Source: a virus
Strand: one strand, 5' to 3'
IMG/VR virus record: IMGVR_UViG_3300034374_001152
Span: 1 to 49,605 of that record
Length of the DNA stretch: 49,605 bases
The translations under genes were made by a program, and so were the position numbers. Positions 34,801-43,605 of the stretch are shown here, in pieces. The stretch's first letter is position 1. Every line of letters starts with the position of its first letter. Below the pieces are notes generated by a model. The model was not told the DNA's origin and searched no databases. It saw nothing but the letters and a program-made list of their open reading frames with translations.

Positions 34801-35193
34801 AAAGTTTAAAAAAGAACCCTCTACAAGTTTTGTTCTTTGATTGCTTAACGTGTTATAAGCGTATATAAAATTCTTAGCAGATGTACTGTATGTAGAAATA
34901 CCTTCTACTAAGTATGGATCAGTATAATCAGTAAAGAATAAATACACAAAACTACTAGACTCATCAACAACATAGCCTATACATTGTATATTAGGAGCTG
35001 AAGCGTCTGCAGCAAAATCACCATTAACAGCTACAGCGTTACCAAATATATTTTCTAAAGCACCAACGTCATCACCTTGAGATCGACTAACTTGTATATT
35101 CTTAGCATCCCTATACTCACCATTAGGTATAAGTCTAGAATCCAAGTCTTTATTCATCTTGGATTTTATGAAAGCATTTTTAACTTCAGCCAT
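31873..35193 (-). CDS. Large tail stabilization protein, 1106 aa
   Basis: The N-terminus KNAFIKSKMNKDLDSRLIPNGEYRDAKN is characteristic of a tail protein common to marine podoviruses, related in role to P22 gp10-type stabilization proteins. The bulk is beta-rich, as in a propeller. Two copies of a Gly/Asn/Thr-rich module occur at about 34395-34590 and 34150-34310. The last 120 residues look like an Ig- or cadherin-like domain (APSITYQTSND..., VLGIQDNGSPTN). It would close the tail below the connector and could touch the receptor. Confidence 0.65.
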   Translation of the reverse strand: MAEVKNAFIKSKMNKDLDSRLIPNGEYRDAKNIQVSRSQGDDVGALENIFGNAVAVNGDFAADASAPNIQCIGYVVDESSSFVYLFFTDYTDPYLVEGISTYSTSAKNFIYAYNTLSNQRTKLVEGSFLNFSTNRPITGINVLENLLFWTDNRNQPRKINIQSALDGSVSYNTEDKISVAKYNPYSSINLITASSQAGALVLNTNTSSAITDTNVIPVNSNTNVVVGLGVTGSGVSIGTFVTAINGLNITVNQPQTLSNNAAISFVGLETTMYDVSSPSLPPTSTAKTSAAIGSTPVLSVTIAGVIGAITNGSSVTGNNIVPGTTVVSYIGTTLTFSTGQANIPIGTKLNFGDVNPYFNSNFPGDPQYLEDKFVRFSYRFKFADGEYSIIAPFTQAAFIPKQDGYFLIGDEKQTTLSTVVDFMENKVNKIDLQIPLPVSSDNLLSDYLITEIDIIYKESDSTTIQVVETIEVSSIVGSSSVYVYEYVSQKPYKTLPSDEIIRVYDKIPVKALGQEVASNRVIYSNFQNKHTPPNFIDYQVGANQKLPFDSTSSAKSTVEYPNHNLKQNRNYQVGVVLADKFGRQSTVILSSNTDNTSNGFGADTIYLPYSSVNDSIDFLGNSIKTRFNSVLSGVGIDKNESVGIPGLYNGDTSDVNYNPLGWYSYKIVVKQTEQEYYNVYTTGVMKGLPYYSTTTNPQVPLTDTSTSFITLLNDNINKIPRDLKEVGAQDKQFRSSVRLFGRVENTTIAFSDVGNKQYLPGKRSFTVNQIEDLFDAFDVLQFEGSTGSVIPVSDSHSPYYAFFRAESNPFIAEFVTSQTDTDQFGVINVEYNNNGSTLYSRFENLNIFETKPTESNLDIYWETSTSGLISDLNVAINETVQASLISNWSYIHNEATSDDTTVVDSFIFQDIIGTTLTNIHNVTMSVTDNSGADVTSKFNLVNNGNNTYSVKTAVGKFFYYDTVASKNAFDFVFNVTLVSGGAVSTVSKNNQPLTNTAPSITYQTSNDPYIDAVEGQGIIIPTITGLNGSADASLNTSGLTYYIVSQSGPGDFEIGSDGTSVINTDGTAFTGNAYDSQFVLGIQDNGSPTNLIASKRFFVKFSLLLP

Positions 35194-35199
35194 TTAATT

Positions 35200-36426
35200 T
35201 TAATGTTTTAACCATTTAGATTTACCTCTCATAGTTTGAATTATCTCATCAAGTTTTATGTTAGATAATCTTATCTTTGCATTTCTAAGTTTTGCAGACT
35301 TTTCTTTCTTAAGTCTTTGTACTATATATTCTGGTTGATTTATTCTAGTAGATATTATAGCATGTGATATATAAGCATACATAGCTTCTTCAGCCATCTT
35401 AGGAACTCTAGTATCTAAGCTAGAAGATAAACCGTCTGATATATATTCTAACACTATTAGCTTGTCAACAAGATTTGATGAGAAAGAAAATTTACCTTCT
35501 CTATCATTTATAGTGAACCAACCATTAGCGTTTGCGTATTGAGGATCTAAACCATAAACACCACCGTAACCAAAATTAGCACCGGCACCGTAAACACCGT
35601 TTGCAAAAGCATTATCAATGTTTGCGTTTAAATCATTTTTATAGAAATTAGTTTTCCATCTTTCCTCTACAACTGAAGTACTCTCAATATTATTACTATT
35701 AGCATCTTGAGTAGGTTGACCTTCGCTATCTTGTACAGGTGTTTCGTATGGATTTGTAGTTAGTTTTGTTGGGTATATTTTATGAGCAATACCTTGACTA
35801 TCATACCAGGACATGCTGACATAATTTACATAGTCTTGAGGCATTATAACACTAAGGTTATTAGGTATTGTTAATTCTTGAGAATTTATACTTCTTAATG
35901 TATCGTAGCTAAACTCTTGCATAGCTCTTTTAGCGTGAAATATAATATCTGTTCTTTTACAGCTTGGTATCAATTTACCGTTACCAACATATGCAACAAT
36001 AAAATTGTTTATTACATCATTTAATTTAATATAACCATAAGACCCATAGTTATCTTCAGTAGTATTTCCATAAGCTTTTTCAGAAGCTGTATTACCATAC
36101 ACACCGCCATCTAATCTTTTTAACTGAACAACTACAGTTGCGCTCGCTGCTATAGCTCCAGTTATAGTCACGGTGTTATTCGACACAGTGTAAGCTGTAA
36201 CCTCTGTAAAACTACCACCAACACCGGTTGGGCTTACATAAACCTTAAAATTGTTTAAAGCGTATTGTGGGTCGGTAGTTACAGTAGAGTAAAATACTAA
36301 GTCAGTATCAAAAGTTGTAGTAAAGCTTTGCCCAGCTGTACCACCTACATTACCTGTAAAACTCTGTGCGCCTTCGTAGTATTGTCTATTGTTTTCGGTT
36401 ATTAAACCACCATTTGGTAAAGGCAT
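35200..36426 (-). CDS. Tail tubular/connector protein with inserted N-terminal beta domain, 408 aa
   Basis: 408 residues. Residues about 18-110 form a fibre-like beta module (YEGAQSFTGNVGGTAGQSF, VYVSPTGVGGSFTEV). The rest is an adaptor-like alpha/beta fold with HAKRAMQEFSYDTLRSI and a basic C-terminal helix (EYIVQRLKKEKSAKLRNAKIRL), typical of podoviral head-tail or tail tube proteins. It is flanked by other tail genes; the assignment as tubular protein is by position and pattern. Confidence 0.6.
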   Translation of the reverse strand: MPLPNGGLITENNRQYYEGAQSFTGNVGGTAGQSFTTTFDTDLVFYSTVTTDPQYALNNFKVYVSPTGVGGSFTEVTAYTVSNNTVTITGAIAASATVVVQLKRLDGGVYGNTASEKAYGNTTEDNYGSYGYIKLNDVINNFIVAYVGNGKLIPSCKRTDIIFHAKRAMQEFSYDTLRSINSQELTIPNNLSVIMPQDYVNYVSMSWYDSQGIAHKIYPTKLTTNPYETPVQDSEGQPTQDANSNNIESTSVVEERWKTNFYKNDLNANIDNAFANGVYGAGANFGYGGVYGLDPQYANANGWFTINDREGKFSFSSNLVDKLIVLEYISDGLSSSLDTRVPKMAEEAMYAYISHAIISTRINQPEYIVQRLKKEKSAKLRNAKIRLSNIKLDEIIQTMRGKSKWLKH

Positions 36427-36432
36427 ATCTTA

Positions 36433-37497
36433 TTAGCTTTTTTGATTTATTTCGTTTTGTTGTACTTCGCTAGCGGCTGCTTGCACTATCTGGGGATCTC
36501 TTATTATTATACCTGCATACAATAATATTTTAAGTATAAGTCTAGTTTGTTCTGATTCTTGAAGTTCAAAATTTGTAGAACCATAAGTACTACCACCGTT
36601 AAAGTCTGATGCTTTTAAAGTTATAACTGGGTTTTGAGATCCGCTACCAAGTTGACCATTGTTTATAGTAATAACATCACCAATAGCATACCCAGTACCA
36701 GGTGATACTATATTGACAGAGACGGTAGTTGCATTTGTAACTACAGCACTTAAAGTTAAACCATTACCAGATCCTCCTGTAAAAGTTGGCGTGTAGGTTC
36801 CTGCTGTTCCACTAGCTAAAGGTGTAGTTATACTGCTAGTTAAAGACCCTCCTTTGTTTAAAAGACTTGGATTATAAATAGTTGGGTCGTATATATACTG
36901 ACCTACGCTTCCAGAATAATAACCCCACCTTACGTTAAGTGGTTTTCTTAAAAAGTCTACAGTTATATTACCAGCTTGATTTATGCTAGTTGGCCTAACG
37001 TATAGTTTTTTATTCTCGTATAAATATGTAGGAAAGTCTTTTGTTGATGCTGTTAGTGGTGATTTTTCTATATTATAAAATTCACTACGTGGTAATCTCT
37101 GTAGCTCTACTGGTAATCCAATAGAAGGATTATATGTTACAGTACCTAATTTGTAGAAAGAGACTTGGCTAGCGCCAGGCTCTTGACCATCATAGAGTAT
37201 TGTGTTTGAGTAAGTATCTGTGGTTGGTAACTGCCACGTTCCAGTACTATAGGTACAGTTTCCAAATGTTTTAAACGGAGATATCTTCTCGTCTATGCTT
37301 AGTTGTCTATCTGAGTAATCTAGATCGACTTGTGGCACTCGTAATTGCTGATTTAAATCTTCGAAGTATTGCTCGAATATATCAAGTTGAGATTGTGTAG
37401 CTATTCTGTTATACTCTACAGGCGTCATATAACCACGCTGCTCTTTATTTAGTATTAACAAAACGGTTTGATATACAGTGTTTACGTTTATTGCCAT
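36433..37497 (-). CDS. Head-tail connector/tail protein with inserted beta module, 354 aa
   Basis: Start taken at 37497 (MAINVNTVYQTVL). An in-frame ATG at 37539 would place the RNA hairpin 37517-37538 inside the coding region. The N-terminal helices (YNRIATQSQLDIFEQYFEDLNQQL) resemble P22 gp4-type or T7 gp11-type adaptors. Residues about 233-297 hold a distinct Gly/Thr/Asn-rich insertion containing SPGTGYAIGDVITI, a module found in many marine phage structural proteins. The C-terminus returns to helices. Confidence 0.6.
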   Translation of the reverse strand: MAINVNTVYQTVLLILNKEQRGYMTPVEYNRIATQSQLDIFEQYFEDLNQQLRVPQVDLDYSDRQLSIDEKISPFKTFGNCTYSTGTWQLPTTDTYSNTILYDGQEPGASQVSFYKLGTVTYNPSIGLPVELQRLPRSEFYNIEKSPLTASTKDFPTYLYENKKLYVRPTSINQAGNITVDFLRKPLNVRWGYYSGSVGQYIYDPTIYNPSLLNKGGSLTSSITTPLASGTAGTYTPTFTGGSGNGLTLSAVVTNATTVSVNIVSPGTGYAIGDVITINNGQLGSGSQNPVITLKASDFNGGSTYGSTNFELQESEQTRLILKILLYAGIIIRDPQIVQAAASEVQQNEINQKS

Positions 37498-37516
37498 TAT
37501 TTTATATTTAAATATA

Positions 37517-37538
37517 TGGAGCGGTTTTACCCGCCCCA
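37517..37538 (-). promoter_or_regulatory. RNA hairpin upstream of connector gene
   Basis: On the leftward transcript an 8-bp stem forms between 37538-37531 and 37524-37517 with a 6-base loop; one pair is a G-U wobble that exists only on this strand. It lies between the stop of the 276-residue protein (37554) and the connector start (37497). There is no U run after it, so it is more likely an attenuator, processing site or RNA-stability element than a strong terminator. Confidence 0.55.
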
Positions 37539-37553
37539 ATATATTATTACCTG

Positions 37554-38384
37554 TTAATTAATCTTTTTATCTATAGATTTATAAATTTCAACACCTTCAT
37601 CTGTTTTTAAGAAATATGCAAATGCTGAATATGGATTTTCATCGAAAGGAACTTCCATTAGTTTTCTACCATTACTAGCCCAAGTGAAATATCTTTGGTC
37701 ATCTGATAATCTTATAATATTAGCCTCTGTAGCTTGTATTGCAAAATTCCTTAATTGTACATTTTCATCATTAGCTAAATCTAGGAACAAACCTGGACTC
37801 ATCTTAGCAAACAATAGTAAATCTCTTTTTAGCTCCTTAGAACTCATCGTAGACACCTTAGATCCTAACTCAACTCTTAATATTGCTTCAGCGTGGTCTA
37901 TATCCATACCTCTCGCAGCGTTTAAAGCGTCGATTTGTAACTCTAATATATCTAATTCGTCTTCTGCTATTTCAACCTGATCAAGCTCTTTGTATAACTT
38001 GTTTTTTAAAGGGTGATATAAAGATAATACTTTTTGAAGATTTTGTTTTTCTTTTGGAACAAACAACGCGCCGTCTTTAAATATAATGTGACCTAAAGTA
38101 GCTTCTCCTTGTTGTTCTTTTACAAACGGAGAAGATTGGTTTGTTGCATATCTTATTTCTTTTTGTTCACCATTTTCTTTATCAAAATATAGTAAAGCGT
38201 GTTTAGAAGTATGCTTACTAGGTATTGTAAATGTTATTGGCGATCTATTAGAAGTTAATATATATGTTCTATCTTTTATTTCCCAACTTGGTTTAGCTGG
38301 TTTTACTTTTGTAGCAGCTTTAACTACTACTTCTTGCTGAGGAGCAACCTCAACTTTCTTTGCTGGTGCTTTTTTTGCAGCCAT
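37554..38384 (-). CDS. Capsid-region protein of unknown function, 276 aa
   Basis: 276 residues with a Lys/Ala/Val-rich, unstructured N-terminus (MAAKKAPAKKVEVAPQQEVVVKAATKVKPAK), then a short beta domain (TYILTSNRSPITFTIP) and a helical C-terminal half. The basic tail recalls DNA- or capsid-binding proteins. It follows the major capsid gene and is flanked on both sides by RNA hairpins, so its expression may be tuned separately. A minor capsid, decoration or head-completion protein is possible. Confidence 0.5.
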   Translation of the reverse strand: MAAKKAPAKKVEVAPQQEVVVKAATKVKPAKPSWEIKDRTYILTSNRSPITFTIPSKHTSKHALLYFDKENGEQKEIRYATNQSSPFVKEQQGEATLGHIIFKDGALFVPKEKQNLQKVLSLYHPLKNKLYKELDQVEIAEDELDILELQIDALNAARGMDIDHAEAILRVELGSKVSTMSSKELKRDLLLFAKMSPGLFLDLANDENVQLRNFAIQATEANIIRLSDDQRYFTWASNGRKLMEVPFDENPYSAFAYFLKTDEGVEIYKSIDKKIN

Positions 38385-38420
38385 AATATAATATAATTAA
38401 ATAGTTTTTAAGAGTAATAA

Positions 38421-38447
38421 TTACCCCCGTAGCTATTACGAGGGTAA
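38421..38447 (-). terminator. Hairpin downstream of major capsid gene
   Basis: On the leftward transcript an 11-bp stem pairs 38447-38437 with 38431-38421 around a 5-base loop. The only non-Watson-Crick pair is a G-U that exists on this strand and is a C-A mismatch on the other. It begins 24 bases after the capsid stop and is followed by a partly U-rich stretch (UUAUUACUCUUA). Likely a partial terminator or mRNA 3'-stabilising structure that separates capsid from downstream expression. Confidence 0.65.
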
Positions 38448-38470
38448 GAATTACATTTGTTATTTAGTGA

Positions 38471-39934
38471 TTACACACCTTTGAATAATACAAAGTTGTT
38501 AGCACCTTGTACACATAAACATCTTTCAGATAAGAAGTTTACTTCCATAGCATCTAGATCAGATGTAGCAGCTCCACCGGCAGAACCAGTTACCCATTGC
38601 TTCATTCTTCTGTCATTTGCTTGAGAAGCTCTATATCTTACGTGTAAGAAAGGACGTCTGATGTTTGTACCTAATACTTGATCATAAACCGTAGAAGTTC
38701 CAGCTGGTACTAATACACCTTCGATAGAAGAAGTTCCAGTCATAGCTCCACGAGTAGAAGCATCGTTTAAGTATTTCCAGTCAGTCTTATAGAAGTCATA
38801 AGAACCTCTTCTGAATCCAGAGAAACCTAAGTTCAATGCCATTTCTTCAGAGTTTTCGAATAATCCATAAGCAGTACCACCTTGAGCACCTCCAGAGATT
38901 GCAGCTAACATATCATCAAAATCTAAAGACGTTTGTCTTTGTAAGAATAACATGTTCTCTTCAATAGCTCCTTGAGTATCTAAGTTTTTCAAGATGTCAT
39001 CAAAAGTATCAAGACCTGCAGAAGCAGTGAATCCTACGTTTACATTACCTCTATCTTCGATAGCAGCAAATAAACCTTGAGTACCTTTATATCCAGCATT
39101 AGCAGCAGATCCAGCTCCAGTTCCTGTAGCTTTTTCTCCTTCTACTACAGACATTTCTAAGTAATCTTCAAAACGTAGTCTAGTCTCAGACTCAGCTTTT
39201 AAGTACCATAAATATCCAGATGTTCCGTCTTCAGTAGCAACTTCTACCCAACCGATTTGAGCCATATCAGATCCGTTTACAACGTATTTGTTTCTGATGA
39301 TGATTGGTGAGTTAGAGAATTGAGTGAAAGAAGGATCTACAGACACATACCCATCAGCAGCTCCAGCGCTTACGGTAGAGTTAGGAGTAGTTGAACCTTT
39401 TCCATATTCAGACCCAAATACAAATATCTTTACACCTGTAGCAGCTAAACCTGCGATAGTTGCAGCAGTATAAGGACTTACTACTAAAGCTCCAGTTGTT
39501 AAGTTAGATGAAATTACAACAGCTTTAATTTCAAAACCAGTTGAATCCATAGCAACGATAGTAGCTCCAGGAGATACAACGTTTGCAACATAATCTTTAG
39601 GATCAGCTGGTGTTAAATTTACTGGAATAGTAATTGTACTTGTTGTTCCTGATACACCACTAGTACATCCTTCATAAGAAATATGTAATCTATTTTGCTC
39701 AGACCAAATTACCTGATCAGAAGTCATTGGCATTTCAGCTCCTACCATTCTTAAGAATCCAGATAAAGTTCTGTTTCCGTAACGCTCTACTTCTTGTTCG
39801 TAGATCTCTGGTAAGTATTGTTGTGCGAAAGTGTCTGTTCCAGCAGCACCGTCGTTAAATTTTAAATAATTGCTATCTAAAATCTCTTGTTTTTGAGATG
39901 GTTTCAATGAACCAAATTGTGGAGTTAAACTCAT
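38471..39934 (-). CDS. Major capsid protein, 487 aa
   Basis: 487 residues beginning MSLTPQFGSLKPSQKQEIL, with FAQQYLPEIYEQEVERYGNRTL and a beta-rich middle, in the position expected for the HK97-fold shell protein: downstream of scaffold and portal. Codon choice is noticeably cleaner and higher in G+C than in the neighbours (GCT, ACT, GTA-type codons), as expected for a highly expressed gene. A strong hairpin follows it. Identification rests on order, size and pattern, not on a search. Confidence 0.75.
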   Translation of the reverse strand: MSLTPQFGSLKPSQKQEILDSNYLKFNDGAAGTDTFAQQYLPEIYEQEVERYGNRTLSGFLRMVGAEMPMTSDQVIWSEQNRLHISYEGCTSGVSGTTSTITIPVNLTPADPKDYVANVVSPGATIVAMDSTGFEIKAVVISSNLTTGALVVSPYTAATIAGLAATGVKIFVFGSEYGKGSTTPNSTVSAGAADGYVSVDPSFTQFSNSPIIIRNKYVVNGSDMAQIGWVEVATEDGTSGYLWYLKAESETRLRFEDYLEMSVVEGEKATGTGAGSAANAGYKGTQGLFAAIEDRGNVNVGFTASAGLDTFDDILKNLDTQGAIEENMLFLQRQTSLDFDDMLAAISGGAQGGTAYGLFENSEEMALNLGFSGFRRGSYDFYKTDWKYLNDASTRGAMTGTSSIEGVLVPAGTSTVYDQVLGTNIRRPFLHVRYRASQANDRRMKQWVTGSAGGAATSDLDAMEVNFLSERCLCVQGANNFVLFKGV

Positions 39935-39949
39935 TTTTGTTTAATTTTG

Positions 39950-41152
39950 TTAGTTAAATTTTCTAGTTTTTATCTTTAATTTTGAAGAATCAGCACCAGA
40001 AATAGCCTTAACTTTTAAACCATTTATAAACACTTCACCACTACTAGTTTTTCTAGGTTCAGTTGAAATGTTTTTTGATTTAACCATAACATCTCTAACA
40101 GCGTCGGCCTTGCCTTGCTCGTAAAAATGTTGTGCTATCGTATCAGCGTTTCTAGCAGCGTATAAAGCTTTGTGGTAACCTTTAGTATCTTTAACCTCTC
40201 CTTTTTCATTTAGGAACGTCCCAATGAAGTTAGAGATGTCAGATTGTGCTTCTGCTACCTTTCGTGGATTTTTTACGCTGTACCTAAACTTGCTTTCACC
40301 AACATTGAAATCAAAACCTTTGAAATCATCAGTTAATAGCTCGTTAGTACGTTTTATAAAATCCGAGTGTTTTTCTTTACCAGCTTTCTGCTCTTCGTTA
40401 TATCTGTTAAAAAAGTCCATAGCTTTTTGTTGGTCCTGAGTTACGCCTGGTCTCAACTTGATCTCATCGTAATATTTACTCTTAGTTTCCTCTAAAAAGT
40501 TTCTAGCTTTTGCAACTTCTTCTTTGTATGCAAGTTTCTTCTTACGTATATCTCTTTGCTCATCAATATCTTCATCATAAGAAAAATCTTCTAGCAATAG
40601 ATCTAAATCATCACCTTCTAAATAAGGTTTTGTTTGTTTGTAATACTCTTTAAGTAATGTATCATTATCTATGTTTGAATAATCTGCATTCAATCTAACA
40701 TAGTCGTTTATATCTCCACCGGTTTCCTCCATAAAAGTAACAAGCTTCTCGATATTTTCAGGTAAAGGCTTACCTAGTACTTTTTCGTCTCTTACAGCCT
40801 CTTTGTACTCAGTAGTTATTTTTTTAGCCTCTTCTTCATCTTCATCGTCATTCACTAGTTGTATTGGCGAATCTATTGTTTCTTCGGGCTTCCGTACTTC
40901 TTTAACCACTGCCTCGCTGTCTGCACTGTCTTCGGGTTTTTTGATAACAGCATCGCTATCATCTGTCGCTTGTGTTTGAATGGCATTGTCTTCTTTTTTA
41001 ATTACAACTTTTGTAATTTCTGGCTCTGTTTCAATAAGAGGTTCTTTGATATTAACCTTAGTAACATTGTCCGTTGGTGTTGATAATTTCTTTGGAGTGG
41101 TTTTCTTTTTTAATTTAAACTCACCCTCTTGTTTTACTGTTTGTTCTGACAT
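39950..41152 (-). CDS. Scaffold-like acidic protein, 400 aa
   Basis: 400 residues with a long charged, low-complexity N-terminal half (KKPEDSADSEAVVKEV, DDEDEEEAKKITTEYKEAV), an acidic middle (LDLLLEDFSYDEDIDEQRDI) and a helical, more basic C-terminus. Helical, charged proteins between portal and major capsid are usually assembly scaffolds. No protease motif is visible. The C-terminal residues would bind the capsid protein in that model. Confidence 0.6.
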   Translation of the reverse strand: MSEQTVKQEGEFKLKKKTTPKKLSTPTDNVTKVNIKEPLIETEPEITKVVIKKEDNAIQTQATDDSDAVIKKPEDSADSEAVVKEVRKPEETIDSPIQLVNDDEDEEEAKKITTEYKEAVRDEKVLGKPLPENIEKLVTFMEETGGDINDYVRLNADYSNIDNDTLLKEYYKQTKPYLEGDDLDLLLEDFSYDEDIDEQRDIRKKKLAYKEEVAKARNFLEETKSKYYDEIKLRPGVTQDQQKAMDFFNRYNEEQKAGKEKHSDFIKRTNELLTDDFKGFDFNVGESKFRYSVKNPRKVAEAQSDISNFIGTFLNEKGEVKDTKGYHKALYAARNADTIAQHFYEQGKADAVRDVMVKSKNISTEPRKTSSGEVFINGLKVKAISGADSSKLKIKTRKFN

Positions 41153-41184
41153 AATATAATAATATAAAATTAATAAAGTTTTAT

Positions 41185-43605
41185 TTATCTAGGCTCGAAT
41201 TGTTCTAATCCAAATCCACCTAGTGAGTCAAAACCTGATGACTCAAAATTCTTAGGTAATTCATCGTTTTTACGCTGCGCTATAAGCTCTGATTGTTGTG
41301 TAGCTTGTATTCTAGTTCTTTCGTCTTTACGATCTTCTATATCTTTTTCTTTCATTTTCTCAGCATCAGCTCTTGCTTTAGCTAACTGAATATTGTAATT
41401 AAATTCTTCAGCCATAAGCTCTTTTTTGATTTGAGCTTCGGTCTGCATTCTTTGCATTTCAAATTGAGACTTCCCTTGTTCGATCTGAAGTGTTGTTTGA
41501 GCAAGTGCTTGTTGTTTTTGAACCTCAGCCATTGCAGCTTTTTCAGCACCCTCAGCGTTTGCTTGAGCTTGAGCTTGTATGTTCTGCATTTGAGCTTGTC
41601 TGTCAGCTTCTATTTTTTGCTTACGTTTTATTTTAAGCATTTGGTTAGCTAACTTAATATTAGATATTTCTCTCAAATCTATAACATCTTCAAGATCTAT
41701 ACCTCCAGTTTGTAATGCTATTTGTATATTTCTCTCTAGCATTTGCTTTTCCTCTTCATCAGGCTCTAATTCTAAGAATATACCAAACTCATGCATGTTT
41801 AGTTTTTCTATTTGTTCTAATGTATCTACATTGAAACTACTAATAGAATTCATTAAGGCATTTTTAGTTAAAGGGAAGTTTAACATATCTGCCGCTCTTA
41901 AACTTATATTCTCACACACTCTTACAGTTACATACATTAAAGACTGTAATATATGTTTTGTAGCTGTATTTGAAGCAGCAGCTGCTAATTTCTGTAGACC
42001 AACTAGAGAATCTTTAGCTGGTTGACTACCATCTCTAGCTTCATTAAGTCCAGTTACGTCTCTTATCATTTGTAAGTAATACTGATAAGTTTGTATAAGC
42101 GCTTGTATCTTGCTCATACCTGACGATGTTTGTAATTCTTGAATTGGCACCCTAGCTCTGTTAGGGTCACCATCCTGCGTTAACGATCTACCAACTATAC
42201 TACCAGTTTGAAAATACATATTAAGTGCTTCCTGTGGATTATAGTTTGTTCCGTTGCCAAGATCAACCTCAGCTAAACCGTCTACATCAACAAATACACC
42301 GTCTGGTACCATACGTGCTAATACTTGTTGTATCTTTAAGTGAGTTAATTGTATCATATCAGCAAACCCAATAGTTTTACTAACAATACTTTCAACTCTA
42401 CCTTTGTACATTCTAGGAGCAGATATAACATAGTTCATATTAACCTTAGTTTGATCACTAAAAGGTCTTGTCATATTCTCTGCTAACTCCCATTTAAGCA
42501 TTTTTTCATAACCTAAAATCTTAGCACCGCTATATAATACTTCTATAGATCTACTAACTCTATTAAAGTTATCACTCTCAGGTGGATCAAATGTATCATC
42601 TTTTTCTAATGCTTTTTCTAATCCTTGATCTGTTTGTTTTATTTTAAATACTTGATTAGTATAAGTCTTGTACTCGAAATAAAGAACTTGAACATTATCA
42701 TAGTTACTATCTTGACCATTAAAGTTTCTAGTGTAATTAGAGTCACCTGGAAATTGTTGTATTTCTTTAAGGTCATCGTCAGTTAATTGTGGGAATTGCT
42801 TTTTAAGTTCTTCTAATGGAACGCTTTTAACCTCACCGACATAATATATATCTTCAAAATTAGGGTCTTCAGTATAAGAATATACTAAGTTTACTGGATC
42901 TACATAATCAACAGTAACACCGTTAGCTAAATTAAAATCTGTCTTACTAGCACCGACACCTATAGTGACTAAATCGTAAGCCACTCTCTTTTTAACTTCT
43001 TCGTATTTATTATAATCTAATACATTGTTTATAAGCTCTTCTTCAGCTATTTCAATAGCTTGCTTATAACTAAGTTGCATATGTAGCTCTAATTCCTCTT
43101 TACTTTTAGGTAATTGATCTTTAGGTACGTTAGTTCTACTTAAATCAATACCAAAGTTTTGCTGAGCTTCTTGTATAAGGTTTTGTGAGAAAGCATCTTC
43201 AGCCAAATCAGTGGCGTGTTGTGTTCTTTCTTTTACAGCAAATGGATCTGACGCAAATGATTTTATTTCATATCCTTTATCTGTCATACCGTTAACAACA
43301 ATATCAACAAACTTAGATAATACAGCTACAGGTTTCCAGTCTAGGTTTAAGTAGCTTAAGTCACCATTTATAGATAACTCATCTTTATACTTTTGAACAG
43401 ACTGCTCTCCTCTTGCGTAAAGTCTTAATCTGTGAAAGTACTGCCAATTACTTGCAAATCTTCCACCAAGATTAGTACCTCTGTCGCCTTTGAACCACTC
43501 ATTCTCAATGGCTCTACCTACAGCGTGACCATACTCTAAACTTTCCTTTTCTGAATCTGGTACTACCTGACTTGGGAAAGAGCTATTTGTACTAGTATAA
43601 ATCAT
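41185..43605 (-). CDS. Portal protein, 806 aa
   Basis: Large portal: the N-terminal region (EYGHAVGRAIENEWFKGDRG, FASNWQYFHRLRLYARGEQ) and the central alpha/beta core are followed, from about residue 670, by a very long Gln/Ala/Glu-rich helix that would form the coiled-coil barrel inside the head (KQKIEADRQAQMQNIQAQAQ and onward). The gene abuts the large terminase stop by one base. The size fits the long-barrel portals of P22-like and crAss-like podoviruses. Forms the dodecameric DNA channel. Confidence 0.75.
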   Translation of the reverse strand: MIYTSTNSSFPSQVVPDSEKESLEYGHAVGRAIENEWFKGDRGTNLGGRFASNWQYFHRLRLYARGEQSVQKYKDELSINGDLSYLNLDWKPVAVLSKFVDIVVNGMTDKGYEIKSFASDPFAVKERTQHATDLAEDAFSQNLIQEAQQNFGIDLSRTNVPKDQLPKSKEELELHMQLSYKQAIEIAEEELINNVLDYNKYEEVKKRVAYDLVTIGVGASKTDFNLANGVTVDYVDPVNLVYSYTEDPNFEDIYYVGEVKSVPLEELKKQFPQLTDDDLKEIQQFPGDSNYTRNFNGQDSNYDNVQVLYFEYKTYTNQVFKIKQTDQGLEKALEKDDTFDPPESDNFNRVSRSIEVLYSGAKILGYEKMLKWELAENMTRPFSDQTKVNMNYVISAPRMYKGRVESIVSKTIGFADMIQLTHLKIQQVLARMVPDGVFVDVDGLAEVDLGNGTNYNPQEALNMYFQTGSIVGRSLTQDGDPNRARVPIQELQTSSGMSKIQALIQTYQYYLQMIRDVTGLNEARDGSQPAKDSLVGLQKLAAAASNTATKHILQSLMYVTVRVCENISLRAADMLNFPLTKNALMNSISSFNVDTLEQIEKLNMHEFGIFLELEPDEEEKQMLERNIQIALQTGGIDLEDVIDLREISNIKLANQMLKIKRKQKIEADRQAQMQNIQAQAQANAEGAEKAAMAEVQKQQALAQTTLQIEQGKSQFEMQRMQTEAQIKKELMAEEFNYNIQLAKARADAEKMKEKDIEDRKDERTRIQATQQSELIAQRKNDELPKNFESSGFDSLGGFGLEQFEPR

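Noticed and set aside
37517-37538. Strong rho-independent terminator before the connector gene
   Set aside because: No U run follows the hairpin and an essential late gene begins 20 bases later, so full termination is unlikely.
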